Shown here: piece by piece, positions 35,801-47,915 of the stretch
Position numbering within the stretch: position 1 is the first letter of the stretch
Layout: every line of letters starts with the position of its first letter
Assembly (NCBI RefSeq): GCF_036785885.1
Contig: NC_092312.1
Location: forward strand, 13,286,001-13,350,000
From: Coffea arabica
Lineage: Eukaryota; Streptophyta; Magnoliopsida; Gentianales; Rubiaceae
DNA length: 64,000 bases
Direction: 5' to 3'
The notes under the pieces: generated by a model
What the model saw: the letters and a program-made list of their open reading frames with translations, nothing else
The model's database searches: none
Told to the model about the DNA's origin: nothing
Translations under genes and position numbers: made by a program

Positions 35801-36747
35801 TTGTTGGTCTTTTTTTAGTGCGGCATTATGTTGTCATTTGTAAGCCTTTAAATTGAATGTTTATTGTTGTAAGTAGTAACTTATGTAGTAGAATGCTTTG
35901 CTTATTGCAGGTTCTATACCTGGTGTTTCATTTAATGAGATGAAACTACAGATCAAATTGGGAGTTCCTCGACCTCTCCAGAATTCCCTGGAAATTGAGA
36001 AAGTCAAGTCTGTTTTCCCTTAGTGAGTATAATGCACTCTTTTCAGTACTGTGTATAAACCCAACCTTCTGATTCTCAAATACGTATTGGAGCTTAGCAT
36101 AATTTCTTTATGAAGTTTGCATCAGATTCTTATCGCTGAGGTACTGTCATGTTGTCCATTTCTGTCTTAGGTTATTCTTAACTTGTAATTAAGATATCCT
36201 AGATAAATCCCATTATATGTCAATTTTGCTGATATATCAAGCTGTGTGTCTATTGTTCTTCTTGTTGTATGGCATTCTCTTATAGTTTTTAGTAACAATG
36301 ATGCATAATTAACAAAAGTATTACCATCTTTTCAAAGAAAAAGTTCTTTTTGTCCTGGAGTTTTCTCAAGAATACAGGGTCTTATATAGAAGCTTCTTTC
36401 TATTTCCCAACTTTTCGGTAACTCTGAAAGTGTTAGATTTCATGTTGTTACTTTTCTTCTTTCTCCTTATTGTTGTTACTGGGGGTTGGTTTTCAGCTCG
36501 AGAAGGACAGTAGGTGGGGGGAAGGGGAACTGGGAGAAAATTCAACCTTTTCTTTTAATTGCCTCAAAAAATGTTCTTTCTCTGCGACTCATGGCTGTCT
36601 TTTTGTCTCTTTGACAGTGGAAGCATCTTGAGCGTTGAAGTCGTGGATGGTGGGCTGATATGCTCAAGTGGTGTGCACGTAGAAGAAATGGGTGATAAGA
36701 ATGATGACTGCTACATTGTGAATGCTGCTGTTTACGTTGGCTATTGA
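32868..36747 (+). CDS. Lin0512-family protein, likely plastid-targeted
   Basis: Four exons: 32868-33166, 33979-34055, 35911-36022 and 36618-36747. All phases fit, giving 205 aa. Residues 1-85 are rich in Ser, Thr and Pro with few acids, like a plastid transit peptide. The conserved domain starts at MKLLFVEMGVGYDQHGQDIT and runs through SAAMRACRDAISSNSIPAF, SIPGVSFNEMKLQIKLGVPR, and VEVVDGGLICSSGVHVEEMG to the end VYVGY. This matches the Lin0512 family (Pfam PF09585), small proteins of bacteria and plants with no established biochemical role. Two ATG codons are adjacent (32868, 32871); the first is used. Intron 2 is about 1.85 kb. The stop is well supported by the family ending. Function remains unknown. 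Confidence 0.9.
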
Positions 36748-38145
36748 GTTGTTTTCGTGACTGTCTAAAGATGTCAGCTTTATCCCTTTGTCCTCATTAC
36801 CAAGTATATCACTTTCACCTTGATGGCTTACCAGAACTGCGTAGGATAGATGGTTCTTTTTCCAGATAACGTAATAGGCACAAAATGATTCAAAATAGTG
36901 GATTTGTTTGTTTTTTCTTGCTGACTCACACAGAGATGTGTGTGGACAAACACGACATGTCTGTCTTGCTTAGATTTGCTAATATGCCTTTGTTTGTTGT
37001 GGTTGTGTTGCTTGTCTTTTTATAGACCTTGAGATGTTTGAATTTTACCACATGTTGTCTGAGATTGATAAATATGCCGATACCAATGATGCTGTTTTTC
37101 GTGATGTCTTCTCTGGCATTTTCTGCATGTCAAACTACCGACACGGCTACCGCTACCGCCACCGCCACCGCTACCACCACCGCTACCTACCGCCTCCGCC
37201 ACCGCTGCTGCATCCAGCATGACAAAAACAGCATTTCTTGCTGCTATGATCTGCCGATCCCGCTACCGCCACCGCATCTAGCATGACAAAAATAGTATTC
37301 TTTGCTGACTTGCTGCTATGATCCGCCGATCCCAATGCATGCTAAAAGCAAGACTTGAGGGAGTAAGGGCAAAAGAAGATGAGGATCAGAATTTTCTCAT
37401 ATGCCGACATCATGATTGGGGTCATCTCTACCTGGTTGCTTGCATTTGTGTTACTAACACGTGAAAGATACTTGATCATGAGGTGTATACAGGATTAAGT
37501 TTTTGTACTCTCTTTTGTCTCTACTTTTCCGGTTGAGACAGATTTCTCTTTGCCAAAGTCCGCCAATTGGTTACCTTTGCACGTCCTGAGCCTTTATCTT
37601 TGCTTTTCTTTTCTCGTTTGGTAGTAGAATTTGAGCTATAATTATGAGGGGCCTAACGAATTACTCGTATCTTTGACTGACTTTACATGGTAAATGAAAT
37701 GTCAGTAGTTGAGAGGTTGTGTTGGTGCTTGCTATACTGAGACGCTATCTTGAGACAGAGCCCATTTTTCTTCTCTGGTTTTCACTCTCTGCAGCATGCA
37801 TCCACCTACCGTATTGCTCTTAATGAAGAATCTCTTGTTTAATTGAATTGCCGAGCAACTTGGCTTTGTGAAAAAGGAATGTTGTTGTTCACTTGAGGCA
37901 TGGGCTAAGAACAGAATAGAGGTGCAAATAACAAATAGACTGCATTCTTGGCTGTACTTGTACAAGTATTCAAGCGTGAGTTGATTCCTAACGGAAGCAG
38001 CCTTGTATATGTTTACATTTGTAATTCCAAAAGCATGATTTTCTCTGTCTTATTCCTTTCTACGTAGATTTAATGATAGGACAAGTAAATCTGCAGCCTT
38101 GATTGTTTCCACGAATACAGGTCATGCAGATCATTCCTGCGAGAG
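36748..38145. other. Intergenic stretch with a CCGCTA/CCGCCA minisatellite
   Basis: The gap separates the 3' ends of two convergent genes (Lin0512-family and TBL). At 37034-37130 a + frame reads MFEFYHMLSEIDKYADTN and continues DAVFRDVFSG. It looks like real protein but runs straight into the minisatellite and is not joined to anything. The rest of the gap probably includes the 3' UTRs of both genes. Confidence 0.45.
37138..37330. repeat. CCGCYA minisatellite with a duplicated unit
   Basis: A run of CCGCTA, CCGCCA and close triplets occupies 37147-37205. A module then appears twice (about 37208-37262 and 37274-37332): GCATC(C/T)AGCATGACAAAAA, then a TGCTGCTATGATC(T/C)GCCGATCCC tail. A short second CCGCTACCGCCACCGC lies between the copies, so the whole unit was duplicated once. 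Confidence 0.8.
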
Positions 38146-40043
38146 CTAAAGCAAAGCATAGAGGAGCTGGTTCCAAGTATCAGGCACCCCAGGAAGGCAC
38201 CAATGGCTGCAGTCATTACCCGATTTCGAACCACCGTAACCCGACGGATGAGCATCTTTTCTCAGTTGTGAGAGTGTTGTAATATCAAGCAGCACAACTG
38301 GTTTCTGCATGCTGCTTAGGGTCTTTTTAACCACGTCCACAGCCGGGGGTAATCCTGCTGGATATCTTGACCCTTGTAGTGGCTCTTGCTCTCCATAGCA
38401 ACTCTTGGAATCTGAACCCCACTCCTTGCCACTGTTTTACGGTAAAAAGAAAGTAGACTTAGTTTCCAGAGATGGATTTTTCTAGCCGGAGGTTCATCTG
38501 TTACTTACTCGTAATGTGAGGGAGAGATCCCCTGGAAAAAGACCTTGGTCTTAGAAGAGTCGACATTCTGATTAACCCATTGTGCCCAAGTCGACAAGCC
38601 TTTGGAAAATGCCACTAGACGGTCCATATCTTTCGAGACAGTGGAACCATCTTGCACATAATCCCATCTGCAAAAAGCACAAAATATGATAATCATGTGA
38701 AAAAGTACATCTTTCTTTCTTTTCTGGCCAAAAGAGGATTCCCCCGCTTGAGCCCATCTACATGAATTGATACTTTTAAGGGAAGATGGAGTAAAAATGG
38801 AATGCCTCAAAGTTACAGAAAATGGAATATGCTGATTCTTACGGCTGAGAATCTCCCCTATGGAGCCACCAATGCCAGGTGTTGAAAACCAAAGCATCCA
38901 TTCCTTTCCATGCATCATTGCCTCGATCAATGGAGTCCAATTTCAGTACCCGGCCAATATTTTCTTGTGCTATATCCACCAAGTATGTTGAATGGTAAAG
39001 ATAGATGGTTACATCATAGTCCTACAAGACATTGTCAATAAAATTAGACCAACATTTTAATCAGATGTGCAGTAATTTGTGAGCTATTGGATAAACAACT
39101 TGGTAGCAGCAGTATCAAGTGCCATGAGAGATGGAATTTTTTTCATAGAATTGAAGAAACATAATCCTTTGTAATGGTGCAAACTGAAGAAAGAGCTTAC
39201 GTAGTAGTCATAATGTTGGCTGTACATTGAATTTATCAAGTATAGGAAATGGTAAAACACAACAAAATTGTACCAAATGTTTGTTCCCGACAACTAGTAA
39301 AGCCAAACGTTTAGGCTTTAGCAAAGATACGAAAACGCCACCCCGTTTTGGATGTTTCAGAGGAATAATTGGCCTCTCCCAAGAAAAACAACAAAAGGGA
39401 ATAAAAAAAAAAAGAATAAAAGAGAACTACATATAATAATTACCTGAAAAGTCGCATAAGAGAGGATCTCCTTCCTCACAAGATTGGTGTTAGCACTTGG
39501 CACCGACGCATGAATCAAACACAGGAAAGATTGCCACTGGTTCAAGCTCAAAGAATCTCCGACAAACATTATCTTCTTCCCTTTCCACCTCTTCAAAAAG
39601 TCCAAGCCATCAAACCTTTTGACCCAAAAAAGAGAAAAAAAAAATATGTAAACAATCATTGAAAATTTAAAAAAGAAAATTGCGTAGAATCTTTAATTCT
39701 TGGCTTTGAATACAAGTGAAAAGGGAAGGTGCATTCGATACCTGGGCAAGTTGCAAGAGTCAGGTTTCCAAGCATACTTGAGGTACTGTTTGTCTGGGCG
39801 GCCATATTTTTGGCAATCAAATTCATAGTCAATGAAGGGACATCCTGAGGATTCATAAGGAGGAAAAGAGCTATCGACGACCCATTTTCCTTGGAACAAG
39901 TTGCATCCACCGCCCAGGTGTCGACCTCTGTATCCAGTCACATTATAATGCACTGTCTCAACTGATGATGAGTTTGCATGCTGCACTGCAAATAACACAA
40001 TAGCAGAAGCAAACAACAGTATTGATTGATGAAAAACAACCAT
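38146..40043 (-). CDS. TBL: TBL/PMR5-type cell-wall polysaccharide O-acetyltransferase
   Basis: Trichome birefringence-like family, Golgi or secretory enzymes that acetylate xylan, pectin or related wall polymers. Exons on the minus strand: 40043-39742, 39615-39444, 39021-38843, 38667-38509, 38431-38146. All phases fit, giving 365 aa, the length of the short PMR5/TBL37-43 members. An N-terminal hydrophobic stretch (residues about 4-22) is a signal peptide or anchor. The PMR5N part has [11 protein letters not shown] and [12 protein letters not shown]. The esterase part has [11 protein letters not shown] (nucleophile Ser about 122) and, near the end, [15 protein letters not shown] (the DxxH pair, Asp 344 and His 347). 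Catalytic motifs look intact. Which polymer it acts on cannot be read from sequence. It converges with the Lin0512-family gene. Confidence 0.94.
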
Positions 40044-40695
40044 GGTTCACGGGTTCTTGTACCAAAAATCCCTCTTGGATTTCGGTACCCAAAAGTTCAA
40101 AAGGTAGAGACGAAATTGTAAAGGCTAACAAGCTGTACTCTCTTTTTTGTAGTATTTTTCTTTTTGGCAATGAGCAAGATGTCCTCTTGACCAGGCAAGG
40201 GGGGATATATTTATCTCTGCGTACGATAAGAAACGGACAGGTACATAAGCAATGGTGAGGTTGGGAATTTGGAGGTTTTTGGTTCGGGGTATCAGACGGT
40301 CAAGAGGTGGTAGAAGGCGGATTGATTTCTGTATCTCACGCTTACATGAGTTGGGTTTTTTTGGATTGACTCGGAAAGAGTGTTTATTTATGGTAATAGT
40401 GTCAATACTGCTCAAAATCTTGAATCGGCAATTGCAAATATTGTTTATTTATAACTTACCAATATATATATATATGTATATGTATATATATATATGATTA
40501 AATTAATTTCTAAATTGAAGTCATGCATGCAATAGAGTATGCTAGTATCTAAGTAGTAAATACAGTTTCATTTGCTTACGAAATAAAAATAGGTAAAGTA
40601 AATTACTTTCTAAAAGCCATTCATGCACTCAAATTAGTCGTAAATTTTGTTAAACAAAATAGTAGTTCAAGTTACTTGCTTAAATTCATGCATCT
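40044..40695. other. Upstream region of the TBL gene
   Basis: Presumed promoter and 5' UTR of the leftward TBL gene. Read leftward from about 40220 it has leader-like sequence up to the ATG. A (TA)n/(TG)n tract lies at 40460-40496. The short open frames here show no family resemblance. Confidence 0.4.
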
Positions 40696-40795
40696 AATTT
40701 TTTTTTTTATTACAAGTGAGAGGTTTCGAATTAAGAACTTCTCACTTATACTCACTCCTTTTATATTACCCAACCCACCTCTCCTTCCAAGTCAT
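40696..40795 (-). mobile_element. Probable tRNA-derived SINE tail, reverse orientation
   Basis: Read on the minus strand: GAGGTGGGTTGGGTAA, a GGAGTGAG stretch, then the box B-like TTAATTCGAAACCTC, then CACTTGTAAT and a long A-run (T-run at 40699-40710 on +). The phrase ATTCATG on both sides (about 40685 and 40795) could be a target duplication. The 5' part is missing or worn. Confidence 0.45.
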
Positions 40796-40816
40796 TCATG
40801 TACTTATTCTTATTTT

Positions 40817-41153
40817 GGTTAATTAATTTTACACCCTTATTTTGTTTTAAACAATACTTTATTTCTCACTTGATCCCTAAGTTAAAATTGGGACGCTTTT
40901 TTCCCTGAAATTTTAAATTCAATTTGCTTTAGTCCAACATTAATGAAATATAAAATATTCTAATTTTAGTGCCAAGGATATGGGGAGTAGCTAGAAATTA
41001 CAATGTCAGTTTTTTTTTTTTTTTGTGCATTTTGTTAATGATTGGACTAAAGTGGAACGAGTTTAAAACTTCAGAGAGCAAAATTTTGCAGACTAAATTA
41101 AAGGATCAAGTGAAAATTGAGGTGTAATTTAAAGGTACAAAATGAAATTAACC
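40817..41153. mobile_element. Fold-back MITE with about 110-bp arms
   Basis: The left arm starts GGTTAATTAATTTTACACCC and contains CTCACTTGATCC and TTTAGTCCAA. The right arm read in reverse starts GGTTAATTTCATTTTGTACC and contains TCACTTGATCC and TTTAGTCCAA in the same order. The arms are about 110 bp around a centre of about 110 bp with a T-run. Non-coding. Confidence 0.75.
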
Positions 41154-44030
41154 CTTCTTCTTTGTCTTTCTTGAAATAGATCATAATTAATCAGGGAAAC
41201 ATAGAACTATGGGAGGCTTGAGGGGGAAGAGATTTTTCATTATTTCATTTTCTAAGCTACATCTCCCGTACAACTTGGAAATAAAATTCAACGCACAGTC
41301 ATTAGACAATTAGTCACAGTGGAGGAGTTTAGTATCACGGGGGTAAGTATTTTTTTTTTTTGGGGGATGGATCACGGGTGTAAGTTTGTTAGGGAAATCA
41401 GAAACCACTAATGTGGCTTTTCGATTTGACACTTGTTGACTCTGATCTCTGCGTTTGAAAATTTAAACCTACCTCCCGTAATTTATACATTTGTAGGATG
41501 CTGCCCCGATAATAAAAAAATTGTACAACACTACTCTTCGTGTCTAAAAACTTAAAAGGGACAAAGTTGTTAATTGAGGAACATTTTTTTGCAATCATCG
41601 CCGTTATTGATGAGATTTTGTTCTAATGATTGAAATTAAAACTCAAGAACTTAGATGTCGTAGATTTTAATTTCTCTTTCTTCTCTCTATTTTTAAAATT
41701 TCATCTTTTTTCCTGCTAAAAACCTTTTTTCTTTGTAAAAAAAAAAAAAGAAAGCCACCGCCTCCAACCTTACACACACCTCTGCCTCCCTCCCTGGCTT
41801 CCCATGATACAAACTTTGTGGCTGATCACCTCCATCATCACTTCTCTAATGTCTCGCACTACCTAAAAATCCAAAGCAAATCTACCCCATCGAACATTCC
41901 CACTCCTATGTGATCAAATCTTGCGTGCAACCTATATGATCCTCATTTCCAAAAAAGTTGCCTCCATCTTAAGCCCATCATCACAATTCACCCAAACATA
42001 CATATCCGGATAGATAAATCCACGATATTGAATTTTCAATGGCGCATTTTCCTCTGAAGATGATAGTGAATGGGAAATCACTGTCACTACAGGACCATGA
42101 TAGCATAAGCACGTTTGGAATTGGAAGAACTAATCTGCACACTCCAAGAGGTCATCACTGATCATCCACCCCTTCATGGAATTCAGACGAACCAAACAAA
42201 CATCAAATGACTGAGAAATGGATGCATGCCTCGATATATTGTCGTCGATGTCTTCTTGTGTCCCTCCAAGTGCAAACCACCTCTAATTAAACTCATTCTT
42301 GGCATTCTCCGTTTCATGGCAACTTAGTGGTTTTTGCTATGGGGCCTGCTGTGGTCCTCCTCTCTTTTAGACGTACATGTATTAGCCGCATTCTAGAGTA
42401 GAATAGAAGTCACATGATTAAGAAATGGTGGTTGCTCGAGGAGGGTTGTCAAAAAATGAGTGGATTCGGTTGTCAAAAAATGAGTGGATTAGAAGGCTCA
42501 ACACTTTGCTGCTTGATACCTTTAGTTTTGATTTGATTGTCCTCAACAATACTGGATTAATATAGCAAGTGGATCTTGAAGTTTCTTATTGAATAGAAAA
42601 AGTAGTCCCGTGACCTTGCGAGCCAAGTAAGGATTTCTTTTTCCTTTTGAGTTATGCGTTAATGACTTGTACGACAAAATTAAGAGTTATAAACTATATG
42701 AATTTTAGTACTTTTTTTTTTTTGTATTTATATGGATATAACACATATCAAAACGAGTTATATATAGTGTTCATTTGCTGAAGTCAATTGAGCTCGATTA
42801 TTAAAATTAGATCGAGGCTAATTGATTGCAAAAGCCCTTGGAGGTTAATTGATCTCACCTCTATGCGCATGTAATCTTCTGGGAAAAAAAAAAAAAAAAG
42901 AGGCTATAGAGAGTCTTAAGTTAATAGTTGATTGCTCATTATTGCCAATTATTGGTACCTACATGGCTAAGGCTTATAATTAGGCGTATGAGGTCATTTT
43001 AATCAACTTCAATTGATTGGAATCGCCCCACATAGAGCTTCATTCAACTAACTAACTCATAATCCTGAGGGAACAGCTCTATTTTTGTTTCAATTCCCTT
43101 AATTCCAATTTGGAGAAGCTTGAAGTTTTCTTAGACAAATTGGGTGTCAACTTTGGGCTGGAAACTTTTTTTTAGAGTGTCAATAATTGTCATCATTGCA
43201 TGACAAAATGATGGTTTCAATGAAATAATTAGCACATTTACATTGGCAGCTATGGTAATAGCAAGTCAAGCCGCATTATGAAATTCTCATTTTCACTCTT
43301 TTTCTGGTTTTAATGATGAAGAACTGGATTGCCTCAACTTGCAGTCTCTTTCAAACTATGGTTTCTGCATGATTATATCATTCTTGTGTGCTTTGCTTTC
43401 CAATTTTTGTCCAGTGGAAAATTTATTTAAAAAAAAATCTTTTTCGGTGGACAGTAACATTAGTTTGGCCTCCAAATATCTTCTCTTGAGCTCCACCACT
43501 TGAATAATGGGTTTAGATAATTCAATTTATATTGGACGCTGATTATGACTTCCAAAAAGATTGTCGTAGTTATATACATTTCTTTTGTTTTTGATCGTTT
43601 CACCCACCTCATGTTAGGTTTTCATGAAAAATGCGTAGTATTTGAGTAAATTGTGTTTGGATTTACACGGAATTAATGTTTACTACACTTTTAATGGAAA
43701 GATTTTTTTTTTTTTTTTTAACTTTAGTAAATCAGGATGTAAATGCCACATACGTAAAAAAAAAAAAAAAGATTTCAAATTTGACTACAGTCGTATGTCA
43801 TAAATCTAGGCCATCAATATAAAAAAAAAAAAAACATTAGGGTCACAATATAGGAAAATTTAATCTTTTCACCATATTATGGATAACCTCACAAATGTAG
43901 TTTTATGTGTAATATTGGGAAGACTTTGGTATTATTATTTATGAAGAAACTAATTTGCCTTGGAATATATTTTGCAGTTTCATACGGATTTTGAGAAAAT
44001 ACTACAGAAAAAATTGGAAAGCTAAGAAGT
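41154..44030. other. Long intergenic stretch without a recognised gene
   Basis: Nothing coding is supported over 2.9 kb. T- and A-runs are frequent (41352, 42712, 42884, 43687, 43757, 43822). The 24-bp unit GTTGTCAAAAAATGAGTGGA plus 4 bases is present twice in tandem at 42445-42492. The segment 41755-42370 has a more even base composition and may be a worn exon-bearing fragment, but every frame is broken. Confidence 0.4.
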
Positions 44031-44138
44031 AAGTTCTATAATCATGGCAAATAACACCAGGTAATTCATCCTATTGTATAGTTTAAGTTCTGTAATTATG
44101 GCAAATAACACTAGATAATTCATCCTATTGTATAGTTT
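44031..44138. repeat. 54-bp tandem duplication
   Basis: Two copies (44031-44084 and 44085-44138) start AAGTTCT(A/G)TAAT(C/T)ATGGC and end ATCCTATTGTATAGTTT. They differ at only about five positions, so the duplication is fairly recent. Confidence 0.9.
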
Positions 44139-44409
44139 ATAATTATTTTTTTAGGTCAGTCAGAGGCCGAAGCCAAATTACCATAGTTCTATTATGGATT
44201 ATACCCATTAAATCTTCAACTAAACATCGTTTAACTATATGTGTGGTGAGTTGAAACTTGAAAGAAGAAGATGCAATCCTTTTTGCAAATTGAAACTATG
44301 CTTTTTATTACCAGTAAAGGAAATTATGCTTTAATGGAATATTAGCACATGAATTACCTTCCCGAGAAAACGTGGGTTCTAAAGCATTCCCAGTTTCGGC
44401 CAAATCAAA

Positions 44410-44730
44410 TTGTATAGTAGTATTGAGGCTCCTCGATTGCATGATCTATTGTATGAACGCTCATTTGAGAATCCGCTTCAGCTTCCAAATGTCTCGCACC
44501 AATATCGCAAACGAATTCAAGAACTTTCTCAAGGCCCCAATAGTTCATGGTTTTGGGTGGAGTACGGTTGTGTATCAACTCCATATTGCGATCTTAGCTG
44601 TAAATACAAGTTGATTCCAATGATAAGAACGGATTACTTATTCATTAAAGATCGTGCGTTCAAATTTTATCATCGATATAAAGACTGTATTAATGAACGA
44701 TCTATAAGAATTCCTGTAAATGATCTATAA
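44410..44730 (+). CDS. Unidentified open frame, possible gene fragment
   Basis: About 106 codons without a stop, in a pocket of protein-like sequence. It reads APRLHDLLYERSFENPLQLP, then SHQYRKRIQELSQG, WFWVEYGCVSTPYCDLSCKY, and ends KDCINERSIRIPVNDL. There is no ATG at the front (the frame opens at a TTG and would need an upstream exon). The amino-acid mix (many Tyr, Arg, Cys, Trp) is unlike chance frames in this AT-rich region. I do not recognise the family. It could be an exon of an unseen gene, an organelle-derived piece or a transposon part. Confidence 0.3.
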   Translation: MYSSIEAPRLHDLLYERSFENPLQLPNVSHQYRKRIQELSQGPNSSWFWVEYGCVSTPYCDLSCKYKLIPMIRTDYLFIKDRAFKFYHRYKDCINERSIRIPVNDL

Positions 44731-45534
44731 TTTCAGTGTATAAAAATTTTTGTAAACGATCTATAGTTCTAAAAGTATGTTCTACTCTGTAGTAATGGCC
44801 GAACCATGGCCAAATCCACCTAAATTTTTTTCCAAAAAAAAAAAAAAACAGTAATGGGATGTTGGCTGGACCAGAACTGGGCAATGTGGTAGTGTAAGCA
44901 GAGAGACATCCATTGGTGGAGAGCATACTGAATCCAAAATGGGCTAAGGTCAAGGTGGTTACTCTAGACAGTGGGCTGTAGGTGGGGCGGGAGGCGGGGG
45001 TGGACGCCAACTTGAGCGGCTGGTGGCGCGTGATATGTGTACATAAAAGAACAATAATTTCAATTGTTACGGCAATGTACAAACCATATCATGAATTGTG
45101 CTCTTTAAAGAAATACACTACTCCCCAAAACAAGCATTTGATACACTAATGGATTGGATCCATACAGCAATTTCCTATGTGCAATAATGGATCTCAGTGG
45201 CACACTTTTTAAGCAAAGAGGTTGGGAGATTCATAGGCAAAAACAATCAAGATTGGTGATTTTCATGTTCTAACTCCATATTCTAATTTTACTAGTATAT
45301 CATGATTCTAAATAAAGGTGTTAAAAAAAAAAATGTGGTAGGTAATTACCACGTTCTGAAATGGAGATTCTCTGATTTGCTAACTATTCATATCTGTTTG
45401 ACAGTTAATCTTATACCGCCTCTTTTACTTTTGAAGTAACCAAATTTCCGTTGCATGAACCTTTTTCGATACTACGAAGGGCTGGTCAGTGACTGCCTTG
45501 ATGAGCAACCAGCACTTCCGAATTCAAGTTTGTA
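44731..45534. other. Non-coding stretch
   Basis: The phrase GTAAA(T/C)GATCTATA with AATTTC/TTCTA tails recurs at about 44715 and 44752, just past the open frame above. Otherwise nothing is recognised. The minus-strand open frame 44702-45082 crosses an A-run and has no family resemblance. Confidence 0.4.
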
Positions 45535-46090
45535 TTGGGTCTGTTTGATAAGATTGAGATCCGAAATTTGAAATCAGAAAATTAAGTGTTGAAAGTGTTT
45601 GTTGAATTGATCAAATTATACATGTTTGATAGTTAACTGAATCATAGTGCTGAACTGAAATATCATAAAATTATTTTTTTTTATTTTGTTTAAAAAAATT
45701 ACGTTTATTTGTGTATTTAGAGAGAAAGAAAAGCATGTATATAAGTGAGAGAAATGGAAGATAATGAAATAATTTGTATGTGGTGTTTAAATGTGCATAT
45801 TTATGTAGGAAAGTGTATATTTGCATGCGTGTGTGTGAACAGAAAGAGAAAAATCTGTATTCTGTACTATTAGAGTATGTTTGAGAGCGTGTTATATGTT
45901 TGAGAGCTAAAGTATGTGTAGTCAATTCAGAAAATTTAATGAAAAATTTTCGCTAAAAACTTTGTAAACAAATTAAGCAGTGCTTGATACATTAAGTAAT
46001 AAGCATTTCTGTTATCAAATATATTGAATTCAAAAAGTTTTAAATGAATTAATATTTGGTAGTAAGTAGAGTTATCAAACAAATCCTTAG
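45535..46090. mobile_element. TIR element (GTCTGTTTGATAA family)
   Basis: The left end TGGGTCTGTTTGATAAGATT and the reverse complement of the right end AAGGATTTGTTTGATAACTC pair. The left subterminal sequence (AAATTAAGTGTTGAAAGTGT) and the AAAGCATGTATATAAGTGAG interior recur in the shorter copy at 47.2 kb. About 556 bp, non-coding; probably hAT-like. Confidence 0.65.
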
Positions 46091-47202
46091 ATTTCAATCT
46101 CATAACACTAAGAATTACGCTACGAAATTGATAGAGTTAGGAAAGTTGGCTCCATGCATGTGATGACTTGATATTCACTTCAACTTTTCGGCATGCAGGA
46201 CTTCAATTCCTTGGAGGATTGCCCAAAACTTTTAGCCATGACAAGCATATCTCTTGAAATCCATAAAAATAGGTAAATTAACATAACTCTTTTATGCTTT
46301 CAAAAATCATAACACGATTCTCTTGCAATTTGGACGAAAATGTCAAATCATGACAATCATTTTCTACAAGGAAACCAAGTGAAATGTCAGGATTATCGTA
46401 ATTTAAAAATAAAAATGATTGAAATATATAAATGTAGTATGGAAAAGTACGTAGGTCCTATAGTTTAGTAGTTTTCGATGTAATCCTCTTATAATTTTTT
46501 TTAAAAAAATTTATACATAATCCCTTGTGGTTAATAGCTAATTTTTATAATGACATTGGGGGTAATTTTAACATTTATGTCAGGTCTATTATGGAGGAAA
46601 AATATTACCACTTTTACACTTTAGTCCAAACCATAAAAGAACTGTTCAAGGAGCTAGACATTGGAAACTTGGAGCTAGACTTGGAGATTGGTTTCAAGGA
46701 ATCGGAATTTTACCAATGAAATCCAAGCTGCTATTCTTTACCAGTAACTGACTTCTGCCAACTGGACTTTCCAAGTAAGGTCCCCTCTCAATAGTGTTTA
46801 TAAAGATTAAGTAGCCAATGTAGGTCATAAATTAAAAACAGAACCTAAAACATGGGATTCCGCACATAACCTTAACGTTGCAAAACACACAATTAATCCC
46901 TCTTTTCTTTCACTTGCTTTTAGCAACAATTTAAACGAAAAACACAGTACAAGATCACAAACGAACACAAGATTTTGTACATTTTAACACAAATACTAGT
47001 ATATGATGAATATATCTAACCATATATAATATAGCAGGAAACTGATTTTAAGATTTAGGGAAAAAAATTAGGCTAGAGGGAGGGAATATAGGAAAAAGAG
47101 AAAGGAGAGAATACAGAGGAAGTTCAATTTTGAAACTTTACCATTTCTCAAACATATGTATAATGGAAGAAAACTTAAATCATAAAGGCTCCTAAACACT
47201 AA
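46091..47202. other. Non-coding stretch between two related TIR elements
   Basis: No gene is supported. The 195-bp frame at 46525-46719 contains a small internal duplication (GGAGCTAGAC twice, about 46650 and 46671) and has no resemblance to a known family. Confidence 0.4.
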
Positions 47203-47455
47203 GGCCCATTTGATAAAAACAAAAGTTTGAAATCTCTGAATTTTGAGACCTGAAAATTTAAGTGTTGAATATACTAAGTTTCTCAACTAGCAAAGTTACA
47301 CTTGTTTAATGATTAATTGAATCTAAGCACTGAGTCAAAATATTGCACAGATATGATAAGTTCATCTTCAAAAAAAAAAAAATCTTCATTTTTATTTTGA
47401 AAGGAACAAAAAGCATGTATGTGAGAGAAGATATAATGAAACAATTTAGAGGCAG
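47203..47455. mobile_element. Truncated TIR element, relative of the 45.5-kb copy
   Basis: It starts GGCCCATTTGATAAAAAC. It then follows the 45.5-kb element in order: AAATTTAAGTGTTGAATATA, TTGTTTAATGATTAATTGAA, AAAAGCATGTATGTGAGAGA. The match stops near 47455 and no right terminus is found, so this copy is truncated. Confidence 0.6.
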
Positions 47456-47915
47456 TACTTTCTTTAATTTTTTTTTTTTTTTTTTGCATTAGCTAACCAT
47501 AGTATCATCTTAATCCAGTAAATAATTCTATAAAATTTAATCGGTTAATAGTATAGTTTAACAGTTTTTAGAATGTAAAACTACACATTTTCTCCAAAAA
47601 TTAAGCCTAGCTCAAATCCCCTGATCAATAAATGGGTACAGATAGAGCCTCACAAATGTCATTTTGAGAGTGGGCTAGGTCGACAATTGCGAGTTTTCCT
47701 TCTGCCCAAGCTCGACTTGTGGAAACCTAGATCATTGGGCCAAATTGATTGGGCTAAATTTACAGGCCTACGTGTATCCATCTAAATTTGCCTTTGAGAA
47801 GACCTTAGTATTTGTTACCATTTCATGGGCTCGTAATCACGAATTCGGTTAAGAAATTTGGATTTCTTTTAATTTTTAATTTTTTTTTACAAGACTTAAC
47901 CATTGAAACTTTTGA
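47456..47915. other. Short non-coding stretch
   Basis: A T-run (47468-47485) followed by ordinary AT-rich sequence. No gene or RNA gene is recognised. Confidence 0.45.
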
